Shown one piece after another: positions 1-6,790 of a stretch of DNA of 10,506 nt. The position numbers were made by a program, and so were the translations under genes. This DNA comes from Bacteroidota bacterium. Lineage in GTDB: Bacteria > Bacteroidota > Bacteroidia > Sphingobacteriales > Sphingobacteriaceae. The notes under the pieces are model-generated. The model was not told where the DNA came from. It saw only the letters and a program-made list of their open reading frames with translations, and ran no database searches. Location of the stretch: NCBI GenBank assembly GCA_013288465.1, contig JABDBT010000082.1, forward strand, positions 1 to 10,506, in the 5' to 3' direction. Numbering within the stretch: the stretch's first letter is position 1; every line of letters begins with the position of its first letter.

Positions 1-1
1 T

Positions 2-1834
2 TTCCCGCCAAACTCAAGTATTAATTACAGCGTACTCCTTCCGCTTAGCCTTTTTAATCATGTAGCCTATATACAAAATAGCACCAGTTATAACGGTACA
101 GGCCGTATTGCGTCAATGGATGCAGACTGGATAAGTTTTAACTACGATACCTACTTACTTTTAAAACCCAATACAAATATTGCCCGGCTCGAAAAAAAGC
201 TACAGCAGATACATGAAAGAAATAAGCCCGATGATGCCCCCGTACCTTACCTGGCACAACCCCTGCTAAAAATGCACTTGTACAAGCCTGATGGCGGCAA
301 TGCAGGCATCGAGACCGTAAACACTTTTGCTATTGTAGCTTTGCTGATCTTAATAATTGCCTGCATTAATTATGTCAACCTATCTACTGCACGTTCCATG
401 CTGCGTGCTAAAGAGGTAAGTATGCGCAAAATTATAGGGGCAGGAAAGCTACAGTTGTTTATGCAGTTTATGCTCGAAACTGTTATGCTGTTTGTAATAG
501 CTACCGTGCTGGCTATACTATTAATGTATGTGCTGTTGCCGGCTTACAATGATTTTTCGGGCAAGCAGCTGACGCTCAATATCACAAATTATAAAATTTG
601 GGTGTGTATTGTAATAACCTTAACCGGTACGCTTGCTGCATCAAGCATTTACCCGGCGTTTCTGCTATCTTCATTTGAGCCATTAAAAGCGCTCAAAGGG
701 AAAATAGGCGCCGGTATGGGTAATGCCACCTTTCGTAAGGTGCTGGTTGTGGTACAGTTTACCATATCTATCATGCTCATTATCGGCACTTTTATTATTG
801 GCAGCCAGCTTAAGTTTATGCGCGATAAAAACTTAGGGTATGATAAAGAAAATGTATTCTCATTTCAGATGAGGGATATGGGCAAACATTATGACGCGTT
901 AAAACCCGAGTTGTTGAAGCAGCCGGGGATACTGGCCGTCACCCGGTCAAACGATGATATTGTTGATTATAATAACTGGACAGGCGATAATGACTGGGAC
1001 GGAAAGCCGGCTAATTCCAACCTGCTATTTCATCCCATGTATGTGGATAAAGATTTTATATCATTCTTTAAAATAAAAATGACGGATGGCCGCCAGTTTA
1101 CCGGCACTATAGCCGATTCGACCCATTTTATTATAAATGAGGCCGCCGCCAAGGCCATGAATATTAATGACCCCATAGGCAAAAAAATGCGGGTATGGAC
1201 AATAAAGGGTACAATTATAGGTGTTATAAAAGATTTCCATTTTACCTCCATGCGTAAAAAAATTGAGCCGGTAGTTTTTCTTTATGACCCCAACAGCAGC
1301 AACCGTGTATATATTAAAACTACCGGGAACGACGCGCATAAAGCCATTGCCGCAGCACAACAAGCTTGGAAACAATATAACAACAAGGTTCCGTTTAGCT
1401 ACGCGTTTCTTGACCAAACCTTTAACCTATTGTATAAAACAGAAGAACGTACGGGTGCATTGTTCAACATATTTGCGGCTGTTGCTATTATTATTTCATG
1501 CCTGGGGCTTTTTGGCCTTGCAACCTACTCGGCACAGATAAAAACCAGGGAAATTGGCATCCGAAAAGTATTGGGATCAAGTGTTGCGGGTATTGTAAAG
1601 CTTTTAGCGGTCGAATTTGTGTTTTTAATAATAATAGCCATAGTAATTGCCGCGCCGGTTGCATGGCTTGCCATGAACAACTGGCTACAGGCATTTGCCT
1701 ACCGCATAAATATAACCTGGTGGGTATTTGTACTGGCGGGAATTATAGCCGTAGTTATAGCTTTTGTTACCATAAGCTTTCAATCAATAAAGGCGGCTAT
1801 GGCTAACCCGGTTAAAAGCCTGCGCTCAGAATGA
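2..1834 (+). CDS. ABC transporter permease, MacB/FtsX family (5' end missing)
   Basis: The frame is open from base 2, so the Met at 116 is internal and the gene begins left of the window. The 610 visible residues include the end of a first MacB-type periplasmic domain (to about residue 105), TM helices near residues 107-128, 158-180, 200-222 and 246-267, a second periplasmic domain (about 268-485), and TM helices near 488-510, 536-556 and 573-594. Two FtsX cores are marked by the cytoplasmic motifs KEVSMRKIIGAG and REIGIRKVLGSS, and the protein ends in ANPVKSLRSE. Compared with the 794-residue paralogue next to it, about 180-190 N-terminal residues, including TM1, are missing. Such permeases transmit ATP-driven conformational change across the inner membrane instead of forming a substrate channel (family knowledge). 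It carries no ATPase domain; the likely partner is the ATPase at 4596. Substrate unknown. Confidence 0.93.
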   Translation, partial: FPPNSSINYSVLLPLSLFNHVAYIQNSTSYNGTGRIASMDADWISFNYDTYLLLKPNTNIARLEKKLQQIHERNKPDDAPVPYLAQPLLKMHLYKPDGGNAGIETVNTFAIVALLILIIACINYVNLSTARSMLRAKEVSMRKIIGAGKLQLFMQFMLETVMLFVIATVLAILLMYVLLPAYNDFSGKQLTLNITNYKIWVCIVITLTGTLAASSIYPAFLLSSFEPLKALKGKIGAGMGNATFRKVLVVVQFTISIMLIIGTFIIGSQLKFMRDKNLGYDKENVFSFQMRDMGKHYDALKPELLKQPGILAVTRSNDDIVDYNNWTGDNDWDGKPANSNLLFHPMYVDKDFISFFKIKMTDGRQFTGTIADSTHFIINEAAAKAMNINDPIGKKMRVWTIKGTIIGVIKDFHFTSMRKKIEPVVFLYDPNSSNRVYIKTTGNDAHKAIAAAQQAWKQYNNKVPFSYAFLDQTFNLLYKTEERTGALFNIFAAVAIIISCLGLFGLATYSAQIKTREIGIRKVLGSSVAGIVKLLAVEFVFLIIIAIVIAAPVAWLAMNNWLQAFAYRINITWWVFVLAGIIAVVIAFVTISFQSIKAAMANPVKSLRSE

Positions 1835-1841
1835 GCTAACG

Positions 1842-1865
1842 CTTGCGCCGAAGCTTCAGCGCAGG
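1842..1865. repeat. Imperfect palindrome just after the first permease gene
   Basis: Eight bases after the first permease stop, TGCGC-C-GAAG pairs with CTTC-A-GCGCA around the centre 1853/1854. There is one C/A mismatch, and outer C/G and T/G pairs extend it to 1842-1865. No T-run follows, so it is not a classical intrinsic terminator. It could be an mRNA-stabilising or processing hairpin between the two permease genes, or simply a REP-like intergenic palindrome. Confidence 0.45.
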
Positions 1866-1896
1866 AGCATGGCTTTCAAAGAGAGTTTGAGGAGCG

Positions 1897-1931
1897 AGTG
1901 ATAAGTTTGCAGTGAACAGTAGGCAGTTTGC
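1897..1931. repeat. Degenerate tandem repeat with 7-bp period, five AGTnnnn units
   Basis: Five consecutive heptamers all begin with AGT: AGTGATA, AGTTTGC, AGTGAAC, AGTAGGC, AGTTTGC. The second and fifth are identical, and the last three bases vary most. The array ends 35 bp before the start codon of the second permease. The period is exact over 35 bp, although the units have diverged. Its role is unknown. Confidence 0.6.
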
Positions 1932-1966
1932 AGAATTTTAAGACAAAGTTTATAAATTAGAGGCTT

Positions 1967-4351
1967 ATGTTTAAAAACTATCTTAAAATAGCCTGGCGCA
2001 ATATTACCACCCATAAGTTTTATACTTTTTTAAATATAAGCGGGTTGGCTATAGCCATAAGCTGCTGCATTTTTATTTACCTGTACACCAGCTATAATTT
2101 AAGTTTTGATACCTACCATAAGCAATCAAAAAACATTTTCAGGTTGGTATATGACCTGCAAATGGATAAAACCATTTATGATAACGGCAGTTCATACGCT
2201 ACCTACCAGGGGTTAAAAACGGAAGTGCCACAGGTACAGCAGGCGGCTTTTGCGGTAAACAGGCAAAGTTTTATTGTAAACGTTAATGGCGATGCTACAA
2301 AGCGCTTTAAGGAAGAAAATAATGTGTCATTTACTAATGCCGATTGGTTTAAGTTGTTCAGTTTCAATTTTGTCGCAGGTGGCCCCCAAGGGCTAAACCT
2401 TCCCTACAATGCGGTATTACGTCAAACAATAGCCCGTAAATATTTCGGCGATGCTGATGCCATTGGCAAAACCCTGGTAATTAATAACAAGCCATTAAAA
2501 GTGGTTGGTGTAATTGCGGATGCGCCTTACAATACTGATCTCAAATCGGAGATCTATATTTCTTTTGACTCCCTGTTGCCATTAGTACCGTTATACGACA
2601 AGCATTTCTTTACGGATATGGGCTATCTGTCGTCCAAACACAGCACATTTATCCGCTTAAATAATGCCGATGAGAAAGATGCTGTGGAGAAGCAGATAAT
2701 CGGTATAGCTAACAGGCATAACTTTAAATATGCGTTAAAATATTATACGTTTAAGCTTTTGCCATTAGATGAGGTCCATTTTAGCACAAAGTATGAAGGC
2801 GTTGTACAGCGGTCGCTTTTATGGAATTTAGCCATCATTGGCCTGCTCATTATCAGTATAGCTGTATTTAATTATATTAACCTCACCGTCGCACAGCAAA
2901 CCCGGCGCGCGGCGGAAATAGCCACCAGGAAAGTATTGGGCGGATCGGTGAAACAAATTTTTATGCAATTTATTACCGAATCGTTGCTTACCTCGTTTAT
3001 AGCGGTAATAACCGCGGTTATATTGGTATTGGTGCTGCTACCAGTGGCTAACCTATATTTGTTTGCTGACGAACCTGTACACATTATTTCTTATACCAGC
3101 CTAAGCCTGTTTATCGGCCTGGTGCTAATAGTGATTACTATCGGCACAGGGGTTTACCCAGCATTGCTGTTAAGCCATGTAAGCATAACACGGGCATTAA
3201 AAAGTAATACTTTGAACCTGTCAACCGGTTTTGGCCGCAAGGTTATGGTGGTATTTCAAAACACCGTAACGCAATCGCTTATGGTGTGTACCATCATTAT
3301 TATTTTGCAGGTACACTTTCTTAAAAATACCGATGTTGGTTTTAACCGCAAATCGGTTATCACCATACCTGTAGGACAGCTAACCGCTTCGCAAAAAGAG
3401 CAATTAGATCATAGCCTTAAAAGCATACCTGCTGTACAGGCATTTAGCGTATGTTACAGGCCGCCCTCCGTTGATACACGCCAAAGCGCTACTATACAAT
3501 ATAATAACCCCACCAAATGGGAAGCTTGGCCGGCCCTTTTCGCAATTGCCGATTCTGGCTACTGCCGCACGTTTGGCCTGCAAATTATAGCAGGCAGAAA
3601 TATCCGGGATAGAAATAAGCCAAAACCCGAGTTTTTGATCAATGAAACTATGGCCAATATGCTCGAAAAAGAACATCCTTATAATGTTATAGGGAAAGGC
3701 CTGTCTGCCGGTGATACCAAAGGCACAATAGTTGGTGTAGTGAAAGACTTTAACGTAAAATCATTGATCGACCCTATTCAACCAACTATATTATTAGAAG
3801 ATACAACTATGCAAACCAACTTGGCGGTAAAACTTTCAGGCGATAATACCGCTGCTGCGATCATTGCTATTCAAAAACAATATCAACCCATTTTACCTGA
3901 TCAGCTATTCAGTTACCAGTTTGTTGACGGGCAAATTGCCAAACTTTATAAAGCAGAGAGCATCCAGCAGAAACTGGTGTGGATATCTGCTTCGGTAGCT
4001 ATTTTCATCAGCTCATTGGGCTTATTAGGGTTAGCTTCCCTTATTGCACTGCAACGCACCAAAGAGATCGGTATCCGCAAAGTATTGGGGGCAACCGTTA
4101 CTCAAATTGGCTTTATGTTATCAAATGATTTCCTGGCGATGGTGCTGGTGGCATTTCTTATCGCCGCCCCCCTATCCTGGTGGGCCATGAACCATTGGCT
4201 GCAGGGGTTTGCATACCGGATTGAGATACATGGGTGGATATTTGCGTTAGCCGGCGGTTTAGCTGCGGTTATAGCTGTTATCAGCGTGTGTTATCAGGCC
4301 AAAAAAGCGGCCGTGGCAAATCCGGTGAAGAGTTTGAGGGGTGGTGAGTAG
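1967..4351 (+). CDS. ABC transporter permease, MacB/FtsX family, full length
   Basis: This is a complete 794-residue inner-membrane permease. The start is supported by the family-typical N-terminus MFKNYLKIAWRN, which leads into TM1 (about 21-43). A MacB-like periplasmic domain spans about 45-282. TM helices follow near 284-305, 337-360, 378-402 and 425-448, then a second periplasmic domain (about 450-665) and TM helices near 668-692, 720-742 and 754-776. The FtsX coupling motifs are AAEIATRKVLGGS (315-327) and KEIGIRKVLGAT (699-710); the C-terminus is ANPVKSLRGGE. Two FtsX cores in one chain suggest that a single polypeptide could supply both halves of the transmembrane unit (inference). It is a diverged paralogue of the gene upstream. 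The stretch before the second periplasmic domain (TM5, FQNTVTQSLMVCTIIIILQ) departs from the FQFxISxxLIIGT pattern seen in the neighbour. Substrate unknown. Confidence 0.95.
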   Translation: MFKNYLKIAWRNITTHKFYTFLNISGLAIAISCCIFIYLYTSYNLSFDTYHKQSKNIFRLVYDLQMDKTIYDNGSSYATYQGLKTEVPQVQQAAFAVNRQSFIVNVNGDATKRFKEENNVSFTNADWFKLFSFNFVAGGPQGLNLPYNAVLRQTIARKYFGDADAIGKTLVINNKPLKVVGVIADAPYNTDLKSEIYISFDSLLPLVPLYDKHFFTDMGYLSSKHSTFIRLNNADEKDAVEKQIIGIANRHNFKYALKYYTFKLLPLDEVHFSTKYEGVVQRSLLWNLAIIGLLIISIAVFNYINLTVAQQTRRAAEIATRKVLGGSVKQIFMQFITESLLTSFIAVITAVILVLVLLPVANLYLFADEPVHIISYTSLSLFIGLVLIVITIGTGVYPALLLSHVSITRALKSNTLNLSTGFGRKVMVVFQNTVTQSLMVCTIIIILQVHFLKNTDVGFNRKSVITIPVGQLTASQKEQLDHSLKSIPAVQAFSVCYRPPSVDTRQSATIQYNNPTKWEAWPALFAIADSGYCRTFGLQIIAGRNIRDRNKPKPEFLINETMANMLEKEHPYNVIGKGLSAGDTKGTIVGVVKDFNVKSLIDPIQPTILLEDTTMQTNLAVKLSGDNTAAAIIAIQKQYQPILPDQLFSYQFVDGQIAKLYKAESIQQKLVWISASVAIFISSLGLLGLASLIALQRTKEIGIRKVLGATVTQIGFMLSNDFLAMVLVAFLIAAPLSWWAMNHWLQGFAYRIEIHGWIFALAGGLAAVIAVISVCYQAKKAAVANPVKSLRGGE

Positions 4352-4440
4352 TGATTAGGTATTGGTTAATTAGGATATATCATTTAACCTTTCGCATTTG
4401 ACTTAGCAGCATTCAACTAATCACTAATTAACTAATCACC
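4351..4440. repeat. Inverted ATTAG/CTAAT repeats with 7-8 bp period
   Basis: Directly at the permease stop, ATTAG-type units start at 4354, 4361 (ATTGG) and 4369. CTAAT units start at 4417, 4424 and 4432, so the spacing is 7-8 bp on both sides. The right block reads, as reverse complement, GTGATTAG then TTAATTAG; the left block has the same two octamers separated by one extra 7-base unit. The two blocks can therefore pair as an imperfect AT-rich hairpin with a loop of about 43 bases. There is no G+C-rich stem or T-run, so it is not a standard terminator. Confidence 0.5.
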
Positions 4441-4516
4441 ACAACCAACTGTATCATAACCGTACATCTTTGTGCATTAGCGAACAGTTTGCCCAACCTT
4501 TACTTTATTTAAAACA

Positions 4517-4542
4517 TTGACTTAAAGACATTTATAACTTTG
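4517..4542 (+). promoter_or_regulatory. Candidate Bacteroidota-type promoter for the ATPase-TolC operon
   Basis: TAACTTTG at 4535-4542 matches the Bacteroidota -7 consensus TAnnTTTG, and TTG at 4517-4519 could be the -33 element. The 15-bp spacer is shorter than the usual 17-21 or so, which weakens the call. A start near 4549 would give a leader of about 45 nt before the ATPase ATG at 4596. A weaker alternative -7, CATCTTTG, lies at 4465-4472. The 244-bp gap from the permease supports a separate promoter. Confidence 0.4.
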
Positions 4543-4595
4543 GTATATTATTCATACTAAAGGCGTAATTCAGCTATTAATATTTACATTTAAAA

Positions 4596-5273
4596 ATGCT
4601 ATCACTCAAAAACGTTTCAAAATACTATCAAACCGGCGGCAACAAGATCTCGGTGCTGAATAATATTACCCTTGATATTGACCAGGGCGAATTTGTTTCT
4701 ATTATGGGCCCTTCGGGTTCAGGGAAATCAACCTTATTGAATATTATTGGGATGCTCGACCAGCCATCTGAAGGTTACCATTACTTTATGGACCAGCCGG
4801 TGCACCAGCTTAAAGAGAAACAACGTTCGGCCTTATATAAACAATACATTGGTTTCGTGTTCCAGGCTTATCATTTAATTGATGAGTTAACGGTGTATGA
4901 AAACATTGAAACCCCGCTTATTTACCAGGATATAAAAGGAAGCGAACGCAAAGCATTAGTGGCCGATACGCTTGACCGTTTCAATATAGTAGGTAAAAAG
5001 GACCTTTTCCCCGAGCAATTATCAGGCGGCCAGCAGCAATTAGTGGGAATTGCCCGCGCGTTGATAGCCAAGCCTAAATTATTATTGGCCGATGAGCCCA
5101 CCGGCAACCTTAATTCGAAACAAGGAGAGGAAATTATGGCGCTTTTTAAGAAATTGAATAAAGAAGATGGTGTTACTATTATACAAGTAACCCATAGCGA
5201 AAAAAATGCGGGTTACGGCAATCGTATCATCGATTTGCTGGATGGCAAAATAGATTCATCAAAAACAACCTGA
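4596..5273 (+). CDS. ABC transporter ATP-binding protein, MacB/LolD type
   Basis: This 225-residue cytoplasmic ATPase consists of a single nucleotide-binding domain. Visible motifs in order are Walker A GPSGSGKST (38-46), Q-loop Q90, signature LSGGQQQ (142-148), Walker B LLLADEP (162-168), D-loop around NLNS (171-174) and H-loop His200. The length and the Walker B/D-loop context EPTGNLnS are typical of the LolD/MacB/FtsE branch, which pairs with FtsX-like permeases. Two departures from consensus are visible: the D-loop Asp is Asn173, and the usual R-V-A after the signature Gln run is L-V-G (149-151). It lies 16 bp upstream of the TolC gene and probably shares its transcript. It is the only ATPase in the window and so the natural energiser for the two upstream permeases (inference from neighbourhood). 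Confidence 0.95.
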   Translation: MLSLKNVSKYYQTGGNKISVLNNITLDIDQGEFVSIMGPSGSGKSTLLNIIGMLDQPSEGYHYFMDQPVHQLKEKQRSALYKQYIGFVFQAYHLIDELTVYENIETPLIYQDIKGSERKALVADTLDRFNIVGKKDLFPEQLSGGQQQLVGIARALIAKPKLLLADEPTGNLNSKQGEEIMALFKKLNKEDGVTIIQVTHSEKNAGYGNRIIDLLDGKIDSSKTT

Positions 5274-5289
5274 TAAATAAGACTAAACG

Positions 5290-6615
5290 ATGCGATTTAC
5301 CAAATATCTATTTACGTTCGTTATAACGGCTTGCGCCGGTTTAGCAAAGGCGCAACAAAGCAATTTATTTACCCTGCAGCAATGCCTCGATATTGCCATA
5401 AAAAACAACCTTACTGTTAAGCAAACAGGCAATACCGTGCTTGCCGATAGTATAGCTTATAAGCAAACCAGGGAGAACCTGTTCCCTTCAATATCCGGTA
5501 GTGCAGGCCGGTCGCTTAACCAGGGCAGGGCCATTAACCCCATTACCAACACTTATATCAATCAATCGTTAACTTCTGATAGCTATAGTTTAAACGCGGG
5601 CGTAACCATATTTAATGGGTTGGCGCTGCAAAACAATATTAAACAAGCGTCGCTTTCATATCAAGCTGGCAAAATGGATTTGCAGGCAGCTAAAGATGCG
5701 GTTACTTTAAATATTATAACCGGCTATTTTAATATACTGGAGGCCGAAGAATCGTTAGCACAAAGTAAAAGCGCTTTAGCGGTTGCCCAGGAAACATTGA
5801 ACCGGTTAGAAATAAGGGAAAAACAAGGGAGCAACACATTAGCCTCAGATATATATGATTCAAGGGGCACATTTGCAAGCAACCAGGTACAGGTAGTTCA
5901 AGCGCAAAATTTATTATATGGCGCTAAGCTGAGTTTATTTCAGTCGATGAATATTCCTTATAACAAGGATGCCGAATTTCAGCATTTAAATGCCGCTGAC
6001 TTAGTTGGTGCATACGGTGTAAATCCCGACCAGATCTATGAAACGGCCCTACAGCAATTACCAGTAGTAAAATCGGCCATTTTGAAGCGCCAAAGTGCTG
6101 AAAAGGTTGTAAAAGTTGATAAAGGCTTACTATTCCCCACCTTATCTTTTAATGGTGGATTAAATACCTATTATTCAAGCGCCAGTCAAAATGTAGCTTA
6201 TTTCGATCAGTTTAGAAATAATTACCAGTCGGGTTTGGGGCTTAACCTTAGCATTCCTATATTTTCAAATCACCAAAGAAAGAATACCATTGCCCTTGCT
6301 AAAATCACCTTGTTAAATACCCAATACATTGAAGAAAACACCAAAGTAGTATTAAGGCAAAACATTGAACAGGCTTACTACAATATGTCGGCTGCTTATA
6401 ACCGTTACCAGGCATTATCGGCAGAAGTAAATGCCTATACAGAAAGTTTCCGCATCTCCAAGATCCGGTTTGAAGCGGGTGTATTAACATCCGTAGATTA
6501 TACGATCTCAAAAAACAACATGGATGCCGCCAGCCTGAGTTTAATAAATGCCCGCTATGATTATTTCATTTACAGCAAGGTATTAGATTATTACCAGGGG
6601 AAATTGTCTTTTTGA
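5290..6615 (+). CDS. TolC-family outer-membrane efflux protein
   Basis: This 441-residue protein is exported and should form a trimeric outer-membrane channel with a periplasmic alpha-helical barrel (family knowledge). An N-terminal signal is clear: MRFTK, then a hydrophobic stretch, with a likely signal peptidase I site after AKA (19-21). Cys15 also sits in a possible lipobox, ITAC. The mature part opens with LTLQQCLDIAIKNNLTV, the usual TolC opening helix, and shows the two outer-membrane efflux repeats, about 26-215 and 245-435. The beta-strand/turn segments GVTIFNGLALQN and LNLSIPIFSNHQRKN each precede long helices rich in Ala, Gln and Asn. The length is normal for Bacteroidota TolC proteins. 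Coupling to the ATPase gene 16 bp upstream points to a tripartite exporter, although no HlyD-type adaptor is visible. Confidence 0.94.
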   Translation: MRFTKYLFTFVITACAGLAKAQQSNLFTLQQCLDIAIKNNLTVKQTGNTVLADSIAYKQTRENLFPSISGSAGRSLNQGRAINPITNTYINQSLTSDSYSLNAGVTIFNGLALQNNIKQASLSYQAGKMDLQAAKDAVTLNIITGYFNILEAEESLAQSKSALAVAQETLNRLEIREKQGSNTLASDIYDSRGTFASNQVQVVQAQNLLYGAKLSLFQSMNIPYNKDAEFQHLNAADLVGAYGVNPDQIYETALQQLPVVKSAILKRQSAEKVVKVDKGLLFPTLSFNGGLNTYYSSASQNVAYFDQFRNNYQSGLGLNLSIPIFSNHQRKNTIALAKITLLNTQYIEENTKVVLRQNIEQAYYNMSAAYNRYQALSAEVNAYTESFRISKIRFEAGVLTSVDYTISKNNMDAASLSLINARYDYFIYSKVLDYYQGKLSF

Positions 6616-6749
6616 GGTGAAAGGGTTTTACGTATGGATAAAGGTTTAAAATCTATATCAAAAACGTTCTGGGTTAACTCCCCCATAAAAAATGTAACAT
6701 ATCCATGATAATTTGGTAAAAAATGGGATAAAACCTAAATGATGATTAA

Positions 6750-6773
6750 GTTTACGTGTACACTTACGCAAAC
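6750..6773. promoter_or_regulatory. Dyad-symmetric site upstream of the metalloprotease gene
   Basis: A perfect palindrome GTGTACAC (6756-6763) is flanked by GTTTAC on the left and TTACGCAAAC on the right, giving an outer GTTT/AAAC pairing over 24 bp with unequal arms. It lies 17-41 bases before the start codon at 6791, within the 175-bp gap after the TolC gene. It could be an operator or a chance palindrome. I could not fix a convincing TAnnTTTG promoter in this gap: TAAGTTTA at 6747-6754 is one base off, with no -33 element at the right distance. Confidence 0.25.
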
Positions 6774-6790
6774 CTCTAATTATCATTTAT

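Noticed and set aside
116..118. ATG at 116 as the start of the first permease
   Set aside because: The same frame is open to base 2 and encodes family-like periplasmic-domain sequence. Starting at 116 would also remove TM1, which the paralogue has.
1061..1417. Antisense open frame of about 118 codons within the first permease
   Set aside because: It lies fully inside a well-supported coding region and its translation shows no domain-like pattern.
1889..1900. GAGGAGCGAGTG near the second permease resembles GAGGAACGAGTG in the palindromic element (9436-9447), 11 of 12 bases
   Set aside because: The similarity stops at 12 bp and the neighbouring CATTGCGA and GCAATCTC parts are absent, so it is most likely chance.
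6671..6682. GGGTTAACTCCC palindrome after the TolC gene, considered as a terminator
   Set aside because: The stem has only a few G/C pairs around an AT core and is followed by an A-run, not a T-run, on the plus strand.
6709..6715. TAATTTG as a -7 promoter element for the metalloprotease gene
   Set aside because: It is one base shorter than TAnnTTTG, and no TTTG/TTG lies at a suitable distance upstream.
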